From positions 67,858,719-67,922,718 of the forward strand of contig OZ038379.1 in NCBI GenBank assembly GCA_964036045.1: DNA of 64,000 nucleotides, written 5' to 3'. This DNA is from Eutreptiella sp. 'Long Island Sound 2002'. Lineage: Eukaryota > Euglenozoa > Euglenophyceae > Eutreptiales > Eutreptiaceae. This document shows positions 22,355 to 33,191 of this stretch, in pieces. The notes below the pieces were generated by a model. That model did not search any database, had not been told where the DNA came from, and worked only from the letters and a program-made list of their open reading frames with translations. A program made the position numbers and the translations under genes. Position 1 is the first letter of the stretch. Every line of letters starts with the position of its first letter.

Positions 22355-23589
22355 TGTCACATCCTCACTTCAGGCCGTTTTGCGGGTTAGGCTGCCCAGT
22401 ACAATCCCACAGTAAGACAGGTACGGTGCTGTAGCTGTTAGTGACTGCAAGTATAGTATAAAGTATCAAGTCCCGGGTCCTGGCGGCGATTGTTCGGCAT
22501 CCAAAGGACCCGTTAACCCATACCAGGCGCACCGGGTGCCAGCTGCGACGGTCACTACCACAGTGGCAGTGGCATAAACGGCCAACATAGGCGTCACACG
22601 ACGACCGAGGTGGTCCCACAGGTCTGAAACGACCACAGGATCCATCAGGCTACCCCAGGCTTCCCAAGGCCGCAGTCTGGGGGAGAGTCCCCACGGGTCC
22701 TTCCTTGGGCGCACCATGTCCATATCCACGACGCGAGTCCAGAGTGGTAAAGCCGAACGAGCTCCTCCATTGGCAACCGGGCATCCAGGCCGTCTTTTCC
22801 CTCGCCCCATTACCACGAAGGCCATGCATGAGGGAGTCCTCAAGCAGTCTGGGCGGAGGCGTCGACTCCTCAAACCACCAGTTTCCCAGGCAGACTGACC
22901 GAGGTCAGGACACCGGAGGTCGCCACCCGACTGCAAGTGCGTCTGCGAGTTGGTAGGCTCACACTGGGACTGACAGTGGCGGACCGCTGGGATTGTAGTC
23001 AGGCAACTGAGCTTCCCGCCGGGCGCCATCAGGATCTCAGCACATCACAGCCACCAGGGCACACGGTATCACGGGCACTCAAACGGAAGAATCTGTACCT
23101 AGGTACTGGTCCAGGCTGGACCTTATGTAAGAGCATGTACACGCCGACTCAGGGCGCCTTCGTATTCCGATTCGCATCCGCTCGGGGGGGAAAAACAGTC
23201 TACATTTCGGTGATGGGCTGATAGTACGCAACATACAGATGCACATATCCTGGGGGGCAGAAAGGTAAGTAATAAACAGGGGAAAATAGGCGTGTAAACA
23301 CACTCTGGATAGAGCGCCAAACCACGCCCCGGTTAGGATAAGGCATATGCAGGAGGGTAGACAGCAAAACGCCTGAGTTCAGGCCATATATAGTCTGCAG
23401 ACACACGTAGACTGGTCTGGATCCCGCAAGTGCCATGGGACCAGACCACACACCCAAAAATCGCAATGCCGATGACAGCCGCATCCGTTGCGCAACGTTC
23501 TATGGGCTTCAAGGCCCTAAGAGCTCAGGAAATGTCAAGGTCAGTCGCCCTGCCTGGTTTCCCAACGATTCAGCAGGCGGGGAGTGACA
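22355..23589. repeat. Probable LTR, 1235 bp, ends TGTCAC...GTGACA
   Basis: The termini TGTCACATCC and GGAGTGACA give a 6-bp inverted repeat with TG...CA ends, typical of LTRs. On the left a run GAAAG plus 13 G looks like a polypurine tract for a plus-strand element. On the right the stop of the minus-strand integrase of element 3 is only 165 bp away, as for its 3' LTR. TATA-like boxes exist on both strands (TATAAAG near 22455 plus; CTATATATGG near 23383-23396 minus). No target duplication flanks it, so it is not a simple solo LTR. Orientation is unresolved. Confidence 0.5.
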
Positions 23590-23756
23590 AATAGAAGTGG
23601 ACGAGAGGGGCCATCCTCCCGTGGATTCAGCAGGGGGGGCTATATGGCCACTCTGCTGACAGGTCACCGGAAGATGGAAGACAGCAAGCAAGTGAGGGAC
23701 GATCCGTCGACCAAACAAGCGCTCACAATGCATCAGGGGAGAGCTCAGGGCGGTGA

Positions 23757-25193
23757 TCAGGCGCCCCTGGCTGCAATCGCCCGGGTGAGTGCTGCCAAGT
23801 CTGAGAGGTGGATCTTGGTCTTGTGCTTGCGGATGTAGTCCATGAAGGGGGTATTAATCCGCGGCGCGAAGGAGGAGACGGGTTCCCAGGTGTCGTGGGA
23901 CGGCTTATAGCCTCGCCAACGAAACTTGAACTCCAGGCCTCCGGGTGCCGAGGCGTTCAGACGCTGGGCCAGGATCTTCTCGACGGTATAGTCGTCCTGC
24001 TCAGCATAGTCGTTGTCCGAATAAGCCTCATGTGCGTCATAGTCCAGGGACACATGTTGGCCACGGAGGTTGGGTTCCCGCACACGGAGTTGACTCTCCT
24101 GGCACTCCCGGAACTGTCCGTGACCCACCTTGATGCGGTAGGTGTCCTCACCAATCCTGCGGACCACCTCTCCGGCTGTGAACAAGCTTTTGGTGCGGTT
24201 GGTGCCCATAGGGCGGGGTCTGATCACCCACACCGGGTCTCCCACCCTGAACCTTTGCGCTGTCGAGCTCAGGGCGGACTTCTGACGCTCAGCATGCTCC
24301 TTCTCCAGCTGCTGACGGATGTCCCGCGCCGTTGCCTCTTGCCGCGCAAAGAGTTCCTTGGTGTCCATGGCCATACCATCACCAGACAAGGGAAGTCCCC
24401 TACCAAGGGGCTCCCTGCCGAACAGAATCTGGTGAGAGGACAAACCACCCGGAGTGGGGGTGTCATGATGGGCCTTCAAAGCGGGCCACATCTCCTCAAA
24501 CCAGTTCCGACGTGGATTGGTGATGTGAATCTTGCGCAGCTTCTGGAACAGCTGCCTTCCAGCCACTTCAGCCCGGCCATTGGACCGGCTGAGATAGGCG
24601 ACGCTCTTGGCATGACGTATTCCCATGAGGGAACACGGGGCCTTGAACCAGCCAACAGTAAACTGGGGCCCTCGGTCACTGCAAATGGTGCGGGGGATGT
24701 CAAAGACAGTAAGCCAATGACGAATCATCATGACTGCCACTTCCTTGGCAAGCAACCCCTTTTTGCGTGCCGGAACGGCTACTACGTAGCCGCTGTGGCG
24801 GTCCACCACACAGTCAAAGGTCTCCTTGCCAATGTGAACTTCGGGCATGGAGAAGACGTCCATGGCCACGCTCTCCATGGGCTGGTCAGACACCGGAGTC
24901 CATTGGGCTTCCCCCTTGACGTTCCGGTTATCTGGATTGCAGGCCTGACAGACCGAGCAACCCTTCCTGACCTTTTTGATGGCAGTGTAGAGACCGATCT
25001 GGTCGATCTCAAACCGGCGCTGCATGTCCAGGGCTTGCTTCTTGACCCCTGGGTGCATCATGTGGTGGTGCCAAGCCTCATACAGCTTGGGCACTCGGGA
25101 GTCTGGGACCAGCAGCTTACCATTCCGGTAGAGCTTGCCATCTTCCTCAGTCAGCCCCTTTGGCCACTTCTGCCTGTCATCAGGGTCGGTCAC
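23757..25193 (-). pseudogene. Integrase with chromodomain, element 3
   Basis: A 478-codon frame with the whole integrase. The zinc-binding site is HHMMHPG followed by CSVCQAC. The catalytic triad is MDVFSM, CSDRGPQF and NGRAEVAGRQ, with exactly 35 residues between the second Asp and the Glu. A GPF/SH3-like part follows (FRVGDPVWVIRPRP). The chromodomain near residues 400-445 reads YTVEKILAQRL...FKFRWRGY...DTWEPVSSF. The integrase part is uninterrupted, but it is the 3' part of a polyprotein whose upstream frame has in-frame TGA codons, so the apparent ATG at 25193 is internal and the gene is not functional. A long antisense frame overlaps it and is a shadow. Confidence 0.88.
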
Positions 25194-25799
25194 AGCCCTA
25201 TATTTGGCCTCAAAGGCCTCAGACTTAGCGTAGTCGTCGGTCCAGTCGTCCTGGAGGCCAGATTCAGGGAAGAGGTTCTTGTCGGACTCAGCTCATTCAG
25301 GGGCGAGTACTCTGACCGCTCTGCCCATCCTCGTTCCGAGGGGGGCATCCGCAGCCATGACGACGAAGCATTTAACACCCTCCTCCTCCATCAGGCGCTC
25401 CATTTCTATGATCCTCTTGGCTTCAGCGGTCTCAGCCTCATCGCCATGGGCAGACACCTCTGTAATGCCCTTGCTGGTGGAATAGGCCCGCCTACTGAGA
25501 CAGTCCGCCACGGTGTTGTCCTTGCGGGGAACATACACAACCGTGAGGTCGAACTTGGCCAAGGTCTCATGCCATCTTGCCCGTCGGGAGGCGGGACCAG
25601 AGGGGGTGTCCACGTGCTCTTTGTGCCACGACTGCAGACTCTGATGGTCGGTGCAGACGGTGACGGGATGGAGGGCTATGTACCCAGCCCATTTCCTGAG
25701 AGCCATGACGATGGCATACGCCTCCTTTTCTCGGTGCGTCCACGTCCGTCTCTGGCCTTCCGCCAGGGCTCAGCTCCAGAAGGCCACTGCCACGTGCCT
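25194..25799 (-). pseudogene. RNase H fragment, element 3
   Basis: In the same frame as the integrase. It reads WTHREKEAYAIVMALRKW, VCTDHQSLQSW and YVPRKDNTVADCLSRR, which are RNase H landmarks of gypsy elements. Two in-frame TGA codons interrupt it (near 25290 and 25770), both at positions where an arginine CGA codon is likely. The 5' edge at 25799 is an abrupt truncation at the LTR of element 2. Confidence 0.82.
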
Positions 25800-25800
25800 A

Positions 25801-26507
25801 GTAAGAAAAAGTCACTGCCATGTCTTTCTTGGAGGGCTTGATCCAGGCTAAGCCCCCCCTTAAAACCCTTTGTTGATGCTAAGACAAACTTAACTGTTTT
25901 TATCTCTCTTTTGTTGCCTAAAGTACACTTTCTCAAAGTAACTAGGGTTGTGACCCTAGCCCCCCATGAAGTTCACCCCTACCACTCAACTGAGCGGAGG
26001 TACCTTCCTTCATGGAGGATATACCGAAATGAATCAGGCATTCCATGCTTTAGGCCTTGGTGGTTAAGCCTAGTGGTCTCCCACCCCAAGACCCCTATAC
26101 TCAATTGTTTCTACCACTTATTGTGGTCCTACTTTGTAACTGTTTCGGAATTCAGTTGCTTGGCCAAGTCATTTTCTGTGTGGTCCTGACATCTATGCCC
26201 CTCAGTCCTAACCAGCACCATTTCACCCAAAAAAGTGCACATGAAGTGCCTAATGCTACCTCTGAGAGAAGAGTCAGACCAATTTTCATATAAAATCTTT
26301 TGTATTATCCATTTGTTATTGAATCTATGTGTATAAACCTGCTTTGTCTATCTGCAGCCCTTCTGTGATACACTGGATTCCAAAACCAATCATTGATTCG
26401 ATCCACATCCTCTTATTGCTCTACTTGCTGCTTTGGTTTGGGTCTTCAACTACAAAACCTGCAGGACATCATCAAAATATCTAGGGCATAAAGCAAGGAC
26501 ATCTTTC
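25801..26507 (+). repeat. 5' LTR of gypsy element 2
   Basis: Exactly 707 bp, starts GTAAGAAAAAG and ends GGACATCTTTC just before the primer site. It matches 36031-36737 with about 20 substitutions. The start is not TG, which is atypical but is supported by the adjacent polypurine tract in both elements 1 and 2. Confidence 0.88.
26289..26295 (+). promoter_or_regulatory. TATA-box candidate in the 5' LTR
   Basis: TATAAAA lies 213 bp before the LTR end, a reasonable place for the U3 promoter. It is conserved in the 3' LTR (36519-36525) and changed to CATAAAA in element 1. Confidence 0.45.
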
Positions 26508-26522
26508 CGGTAGCAGAGACAG
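26508..26522 (+). promoter_or_regulatory. Primer-binding site, initiator-Met-tRNA-like
   Basis: CGGTAGCAGAGACAG follows the LTR directly and matches the common plant initiator-Met primer site TGGTATCAGAGCCAG at 12 of 15 positions. It primes minus-strand cDNA synthesis. Confidence 0.62.
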
Positions 26523-26589
26523 TCCCTTGTGACCTTTTGGACCGACCCTGAGAAGAAGTGCAGCACAAAAGCTCAACAACAAGTTCATC

Positions 26590-28494
26590 ATGTCCACGCC
26601 AAGCGTCAGGACCTGGCCCATCCGAACTTTCCAAGTGCAAATGGGCAGCATGGCCCACCCAATGAGTGAACCACCGTACCGAGCACCACATCATCTCAGT
26701 GGCGCATCTGGGTCCCAAGGAGATCCAGAACGCAGAAGGGCGGAAGACAATAAAGGCCTTACCACCGAGGCCTTACCAGCACACGGTGGAGACAGCTACA
26801 GTCACCTCCACAGACGTGTAGCTGCCTCAATATCCAGATCAAATTGTCCAGCTTCATCCTCAACTGCCATTGAAGGACCTGAGGAGTATGAGGAGCTGAA
26901 GAAGAAGATGGATGAGTACATCCTACATGAGGAGTACTACAAATCCATCCGTGGGGAAGATGGAGAGGAGCCATTGGCTGTACATGGATCCATACCACGT
27001 ACAGACCTAGGGTCCTACGCACACTCTGGCCCTCCGTCCACTGCATCCCTGCCGAGACGACTAAGACCTGAGTATCCAAGACCATGTTGTCCAACCCCAA
27101 GGGCTCTCGAAGTGGGCCCAACACGAGTCGAAGAACAACATCATCCAAGGCCAACCTACGGTGCCCTGGATCACATGGCCGAGCTGTTGGCCAAACTCCT
27201 GTCTGGATCAGAAGATCCAGATGTGACGGCCCTATCGGAGGCCATTAAGGCTAAACTGGGTATTGCAGAACCCTTACCCAAGCCAGACTTGCCCTCTCTC
27301 TCTCCAGGACTGAGTACCCTGGCCGAAGATCTCAAGAGATCAAGGGTCTCAAGGCTGTTGCCTAAGGTTACCTGCCCCAGCCCCTTTCACCCCCGTGCCA
27401 GAACAGTGCCTATGGCTGATCTACAGGACGTGCCTGTCACAGAGATCGAGAGAAGAGGCCTGTCAGCCCTGGCACCTCTTGCCGGCGTGTCGCCTTCAGG
27501 CCTAACTCCGGGGGGTTGGAAGACGGGCAGACCAATCGCCAAGGCGAACATCCAGCTGGAACTGCCGGAGTTCGACCCCAAAAATCTGCCCGAATGGGCA
27601 GAAGAATTTGCAGAGTTCCTCTTGTTGACTGGCCAATCCGATGTGGATGTGGCCACCAAATGTTCACTGCTAAAACGCTCATGCAAAAAGAAGTTTTTGC
27701 CAAAACAGGTTAAACAGATTGTGGAAACCTGTTCTACCTGGGCAGAGGTACTCCTGAGGTTGGAGAAAACATTCCCAGTCTATGAGACTGACCTCAGCGC
27801 ACGCACACAGATCGAGGAGCTACCTATGCTCCCTGAGTTTCCATCCGCTGCGCGAATTTCTGAGTTTGTGTGCGACTTGGAGTACTTGTTTTCGAGGATG
27901 AATGTGGGCTCCTACGGAGCCACTGAGCCCCACCTGTGGCTCATGAGTAAGATCCCCCAGCGTACGTGGGATGATTGCCGCTCCACCTCTGAGAGGAAGA
28001 GCAGGACCCACTCGTACGATGAACTGGTGGATCTCTTGATTGAGCTAGCTCTTGAGAGAGAGAATGACTCCCACATGGAGAAATTCCTCAAGAAGCATTT
28101 GGGACGAGGTGGTACCCCTACCCCCGAACGTGGCGAAGGGAAGGGGCATAAAAATTCCACTAACACCAACCAGGGAGGTGGTAAAGGGAGGGGCAACCTA
28201 CGTGCCATGAACAAGGTTCAACCTGATGCAGGCACACCCCCCCTGTTTTACTGCCGACCTGTCAATGACAAGGGGGGACCTTGTCATGCCTCTGACTGCG
28301 ATCTCCGCAGTGGCTGTATGCTGCAGATGAAACGTCAGCAGCACACCAAAGATGGGAAACAGGTGACCCATCAGGACCATTTCAGGTGTACCATCACCTG
28401 TGGTTACTGTGGCAAACGTCGTCACTACGAGGACGAATGCCACATCAAGAAACGCGAGAGTGACAAACTCAAGAAGTCCCCCGAACGGGGATAA
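26590..28494 (+). CDS. Gag polyprotein, element 2
   Basis: A 634-codon open frame starting 67 bp after the primer site. Residues 1-320 are low-complexity, charged and proline-rich, with a repeated-looking linker (AKLLSGSEDPDVTALSEAIK). Residues about 325-510 resemble gypsy capsid (FDPKNLPEWAEEFAEFLLL; KTFPVYETDLSARTQIEELP; YDELVDLLIELALERENDSH). A basic glycine-rich stretch follows, then a CX2CX4HX4C zinc knuckle near residue 604 (CGYCGKRRHYEDEC) that binds the RNA. The frame ends TAA just after a lysine-rich tail, and pol continues in another frame, suggesting frameshifting or a mutated junction. It is the only intact retroelement frame of this family in the window. Confidence 0.82.
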   Translation: MSTPSVRTWPIRTFQVQMGSMAHPMSEPPYRAPHHLSGASGSQGDPERRRAEDNKGLTTEALPAHGGDSYSHLHRRVAASISRSNCPASSSTAIEGPEEYEELKKKMDEYILHEEYYKSIRGEDGEEPLAVHGSIPRTDLGSYAHSGPPSTASLPRRLRPEYPRPCCPTPRALEVGPTRVEEQHHPRPTYGALDHMAELLAKLLSGSEDPDVTALSEAIKAKLGIAEPLPKPDLPSLSPGLSTLAEDLKRSRVSRLLPKVTCPSPFHPRARTVPMADLQDVPVTEIERRGLSALAPLAGVSPSGLTPGGWKTGRPIAKANIQLELPEFDPKNLPEWAEEFAEFLLLTGQSDVDVATKCSLLKRSCKKKFLPKQVKQIVETCSTWAEVLLRLEKTFPVYETDLSARTQIEELPMLPEFPSAARISEFVCDLEYLFSRMNVGSYGATEPHLWLMSKIPQRTWDDCRSTSERKSRTHSYDELVDLLIELALERENDSHMEKFLKKHLGRGGTPTPERGEGKGHKNSTNTNQGGGKGRGNLRAMNKVQPDAGTPPLFYCRPVNDKGGPCHASDCDLRSGCMLQMKRQQHTKDGKQVTHQDHFRCTITCGYCGKRRHYEDECHIKKRESDKLKKSPERG

Positions 28495-28497
28495 AGG

Positions 28498-29137
28498 TGG
28501 TAAAGGAGGTGGCAAAGGGGGTGGCAAAACTGGACCCCCTAACCCCCAGAGGCGCTCATCAGCGCCGGTTGCAACACCCACTCCTGCTGCTACACCCGCT
28601 CCCGCAGGGGACCCCAAGAAACGCCCCCAAGGGGATAACGCTACCCCTGAGGGGAATAATTCCAAGAAGAGGCGCTTGGCCTGGATGGCCAAGTCCCTCA
28701 TGGCTGCAGGGGTGGATGTGAAATTCCCTGATGAGGAATAGGGGGGCGGCTCCGAAGAGGAGGACTTTGTTCTCTGGATCCTCGTGAAAATCGGGGATCA
28801 GGTTTTTCGAGCAGTGCTTGATACCGGTGCAACACTTTCCATAGTGGCCCGGCGCCTGCATAAGACTTTCAGGAAAACTAAGACCATGGCCATAAGAGTA
28901 GGGGATGGACGTACCATCCATTCCTTGGGGGGGGTCGATGTGACCATATGTCTGGGCGACGAAACCGTGACCCAACACTGCAGAGTGTTGGACACTGACG
29001 CCTTTGACATCGTCATTGGCACCGACTTTCTAAGAAGAAACCCCCAGGTTAAAATGCTGTCCCTACAGCGTCCTTACTCTTTGCACTACGACTTTGGCAG
29101 TGGGCTATTCTCCGTTCCTTTGGAGCTGTCAGGATGA
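28498..29137 (+). pseudogene. Protease region, element 2
   Basis: A glycine-rich and proline-rich linker leads into MAKSLMAAGVDVKFPDEE, then a TAG at 28739 where element 1 has TAC (tyrosine). The downstream frame to 29137 carries the retropepsin active site AVLDTGATLSIVARRL and an IVIGTDFLRRNPQ segment, the usual second landmark of aspartic proteases. It ends in a TGA at 29135 where element 1 has CAA. The enzyme would have processed the polyprotein. Confidence 0.8.
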
Positions 29138-29520
29138 GAAGAGTCCGGGCTGCGCTACGCAGCCAAGACGAACTATCGTACTGAAAACTACCAACTGGCC
29201 CGTCACGTTCTTGAAAATGGACTGGCGGCCCTTCAGGTAAACCTGGATGAGATCCAGGTGGAATCATTTGCGAGCCAACAACAGCACATCATGTAGTTGT
29301 ACTGCTCGAAACAAATGAACAATGCTTTCCGTTTCTTCTGGAAAGCAATGGGCCTAGCGTATGCTAACCCTCCCTTCTCCCTGCTCGCGAAGGTTCTAAC
29401 CAAAATCGATTATGAGGGAGGAAGGGTTGTTATGTGCACCCCTGACTGGGGTTGCTCTGGTGAACATGCTTACTGGCGCCGTATGCTAGATCGAATGACC
29501 GTGGGAAGAGTGCGGCCCCC
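29138..29520 (+). pseudogene. NPPF-type domain, element 2
   Basis: Follows the protease. It has a TAG at 29294 (CAG in element 1), then AFRFFWKAMGLAYANPPFSL (about 29324-29382) and GGRVVMCTPDWG, then a frameshift near 29515 relative to element 1. The layout resembles the methylase-like NPPF segment of DIRS elements. I infer relationship from the motif and spacing only; catalytic function is unproven, and no SAM-binding glycine motif is evident. Confidence 0.55.
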
Positions 29521-29535
29521 GACGGCCCCATCTAC

Positions 29536-30117
29536 GTGCCTGAGGACTCAGACACAGCTATGCAGGCCCCTGAGTGGGCCAGCTTCCTGTCCATCATCGA
29601 TGGATCTCTCAATCCTGTACCCCTGTGTGACCTAGACCAGGTGCTACTAAAAGAGGTCATGGCCGAAAATTGTGGCCTGACCCTTCATGATCTCAAAAAT
29701 CGATCTCCTGAGCACCTATCTGCCACACTTACAGGGTGTGAGTCTCCTGATGACTCTCTGGAACCTGCAGCTGTAAAAGAGGATGCTGAGCACCAACTGT
29801 CTGAGATCGCCAGTACTATTCCCTCTGTTGATCCCAGCTGTGTTGACCTAAAACATAGTGCTTTCCTAGCCCAGCTGTTGCTAGAGGAGGTAGATCTAGA
29901 GTCAACCTCTGAACCCGCTTCCCCTGTAGGGAAGCCAGTGCTACACATGCAGCCTGTGCACACAGGTGAACCCGTGGCCCGGAGTACTGATGCTCTGGCG
30001 CGGCCTGCTGCTAATAACATGCCATTGTCTGAGCATGACACTCAAGAACTCCGGCGGCTGTTGTACCTGAAGGCCGAAGGTATTGAGCGCCAAGAGCGGC
30101 TGCAATACCTCAGATAG
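29536..30117 (+). pseudogene. Protease-RT linker, element 2
   Basis: A 193-codon acidic frame without a recognisable domain (MPLSEHDTQELRRLLYLKAE). It ends in a TAG at 30115 where element 1 has CAG, just before the region that leads into RT. Homologous to 15722-16669 of element 1. Confidence 0.6.
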
Positions 30118-30189
30118 ACCTGGCACTACTCCATCTGGTCTGAGGAGGACGATGAGTCCTATACGCTGCCTGATCCTGAGATACCTCTA

Positions 30190-32913
30190 GTGTATTCTCT
30201 ACACTATGGGCAGCAATGTCCCCCTGAGTGGGACGATGGTACTGTGCCTGCCGAAACTGCTGATCGGCATAAAAAGAAAGAACATGGAAAAAGCAACCTC
30301 CATGCTGAGGAGGATTTCCTTCAGAAACTCGAGAGTCTTAACCTTGACCCCCGCCTGAAGAAACTGCTGATAACCTATGAGGAGGTGTTCGGCGCCTTGC
30401 CGCCTCCCCTTTCTTGTAAAAAACTGGGGCAGATGGACCTGAAATTGAAACCAGAATTTGAAAAGACGCGAGTGAGGCGTCGTCCCTATCCCGCTCCACA
30501 GGAACAGGTCGAAGAAATCGAGCGCCAGATCCAAGAATGCATTGATGCTGGCCTCGTTGAAGAGTATAAACACGGGGACTATCCCCATCACTGCAGTCCC
30601 TGTTTCCTTGTTGCTAAACCAGGGTCGACTGCCCTACGTCTTGTTGTAGACTATGGTGAGGTCAACAAGAAAACCCAGAACCACTCAGGGAGTATTCCTA
30701 ACATGGAGAACACCCTGGAGCGTATTGCCAAATGCAGGTATAAGACCAAAATGGACAAACGCTCTGGTTTCTGGCAGGTTGACCTAACCGCCGCAGCTCA
30801 GGAGCTGCTGGCCTTTATAACCCCTAAGGGTCGTGTCTTCAAGTGGAAGGTTATGCATTTCGGGGTGGCCAATGCCACAGCGCTCTTCCAGGAGCTTATG
30901 AACAAAGTTTTGTACATACTGAGGCGCAGGCCTCTAGTACAAGAGTTGATTTCTCGGGGTGCAGAAATGGAGGCTCACATCGACGACGTGAGTTTAGGTA
31001 CTAATACCAAAGAGGACCACATCCTTCTCCTCTGTGAGTTTTTCACTGTCTGTCAAGAGAACCATCTCCGAATCAAACTCGAAAAATGTGAGTTTATGAA
31101 AGAGGAGATGGAGTATTTGGGTTTCGACATGGGGTATGGCTGGTGGAAACCAGCCGCGTCTAAGATGCAGCCCCTACAGGACATGCAGATTTGCGATGAC
31201 CCTAAGAAGGGTCTACACGATGTGAGGAGTTTCATGGGCGCCTGTAATTTCTATCGGCGTCACATCCACAATTTTACTTACTCCTCTGCACCCCTCACTG
31301 ACCTGATCAAGAAAACTACTCCCTGGAGGTGGACCTCCAGAGAGGAAGAGTGTTTCCAGGAGTTGAAGAAGAAGATTGCCTCCTCCAACTGCCTGGGAGT
31401 GCCCCGCCCTGAGGGCGAGATAGTCCTGATCACTGATGCCAGTGATGTAGGGGGGGGAGGTACGATCTACCAATGGCAGGAGCTTAACCCCGCTGAACTA
31501 ACCCACTGCCATTATCATACTACTGGACTAAACCGTGATCGTTCGTTGAAACATGACTATCCTACCAGTGAGTGGCGACTGGTGCCACTGGGACACTGGA
31601 ATTGGAAATGGAACCAAGCGCGTTCCAACTACAGCACCTATGACCAGGAACTCCTGGCCGGTATGTTGGTGCTATCGTCACAATCCCGACTCCTGGGATC
31701 TAACCCTATTGTCTGGCTGTGTGACCAGGAGCCTGTGGAGTCTTTTCAGAAGGGCCCACCACCGGAAAAAGCAAAGCTAAAACGGTGGTGGACTTACCTG
31801 AGCCAGTTCAGGCTGACAGTGCATCATATCCCCGGGATTAAGAATGAACTGTCTGACTATATATCGCGCAACAACTTCGATGCGCTTATTGGTGAGAGCT
31901 CTGAGGCGCTCGCCAAAGAGGCTTTCCAGCGTATGGATGTCCAGCTTGACCTGTCCATGCGCACTGCTGGAATCCTGGAGGGTTGGAGTCTAACCGACTA
32001 TCAGTCAGAGTACAAAGAAATTCTCCAAACCCTCAGCACTGGTCTCGAACCCCGTGTCATTGACGGGCACCAGTGGTATAAAAACAATCAGTACCTCTTC
32101 TACGAGGACCAAATTGTGGTGCCTGAGGCACGACTGGATGGGTGCCTACAGTGGTCCCATCTCAGTTCTGGTCACACTGGCGCTAATCGCTCAGTGGACT
32201 TCTTCCGTGAGTGTTTCTACTCTAGTCTAACCCTGACTGAACTGAGGTCGCGTATGCAGACCATTGTGGATGCTTGTGGCTGTCATGCCAGCAAGCAGAG
32301 CGACAGTAGGGATAGGGGCCTGATCTCCATCTTACCCATACCCTATTGTGCTATCTCTCTTCTCTACGTGGATTACATCCACGGCCTACCACGCTTTGGC
32401 GGCTATGATAGTTGCCTCGTGGTCACCTGTGGTCTATCTCCCTTCACCCGTGTGTTCCCTTGCAATAAGAAAATCACAGGTGAGCAGACTGTAAAATTGT
32501 TGGTCGAACAATGGTTGGAACCCTATGGAGCACCTAAGCAGGTGCACTCTGATGAAGATGTACGCATCCGCAGTGACACTGGGTGGTACAAACGAGTGCT
32601 AAATGCCCTCACCGTGGAGGTAACCACAGGTGTGCCCTATACTCACACGTCTAACCCTCTCTGTGAGAGACAGAACCGTGTGGTGGAGCAAAACTTAAGA
32701 ATCCCAATGAAACAGGAGCGCACCAAGGACTGGGTACGCCTAGTGCCCTGGGCGGTGCTGTTCATGAACTCACAGCGGAGCTCTTCTACGGGTTTCACCC
32801 CCCACGAACTGTTCCATGTAGGACGACCTGCTTGGTTTTTCAAAACCCCCTTTCCTGAGGACTTCCAGAGCCCTTATGGGAGATTGGCTGGAACACAAGC
32901 AGTCTCTGGCTAA
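30190..32913 (+). pseudogene. Reverse transcriptase-RNase H-integrase, element 2
   Basis: A 907-codon frame, part of a longer pol. RT comes first: ALRLVVDYGEVN, KMDKRSGFWQVDL (motif A), MHFGVANATALFQ (motif B), AHIDDVSLGT (motif C, HIDD rather than YxDD). RNase H follows: FSTYDQ-like YSTYDQELLAGM and CDQEPVES in place of the common TDHKPL. Integrase has HLSSGHTG for zinc binding, then VDACGCHASK where a CX2C is normal, and catalytic LLYVDYIHGL, VHSDEDVR and LCERQNRV. Motif B is altered relative to element 1 (MPFGVANAPALFQ). The frame stops at 32911 after a frameshift near 32872. Confidence 0.88.
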
Positions 32914-33187
32914 CCAGGCTGGTACAAACCTGAGGCACATTCGTGACCGTGAACAGAGCCGACGGAACCGCCTACGGCGACCTGCCAGCTTCAAGGTTGG
33001 TGAGATTGTTTTGGTACACCATTCACGCCTACCCTCCTGGCCACGTAGCTGCCTACAGGACCCTTACTTTGGACCCTATCGTATCATCAGGATACATGGA
33101 TCCAGGATCCATGTCAGGTGCAGTCCACGTCTAGGTGGTGAACTGCTGTGTGCACCTAAGCAGTTGAGGCACTATATACTCCCCTGA
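32876..33187 (+). pseudogene. Integrase C-terminal part, element 2
   Basis: Continues integrase in a new frame: GDWLEHKQSLANQAGTNLRH, then FKVGEIVLVHHSRLPSWP and DPYFGPYRIIRIHGSRIHV, the SH3-like part typical of gypsy integrases. A one-base insertion near 33177 relative to element 1 brings the frame to a TGA. Confidence 0.8.
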
Positions 33188-33191
33188 CGAC

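Larger units (their letters stand above)
23757..25800 (-). mobile_element. Gypsy element 3: RNase H-integrase-chromodomain fragment
   Basis: A different chromovirus lineage from elements 1 and 2, with a canonical integrase. It is cut at 25800, inside RNase H, exactly where the 5' LTR of element 2 begins; the RT and upstream parts are not found on the far side of element 2. Its 3' LTR may be 22355-23589. Confidence 0.8.

Noticed and set aside
23808-25841. 677-codon plus-strand open frame
   Set aside because: It is the antisense shadow of the element 3 integrase and RNase H, whose minus-strand domains are unambiguous. Its sequence has no recognisable domain.
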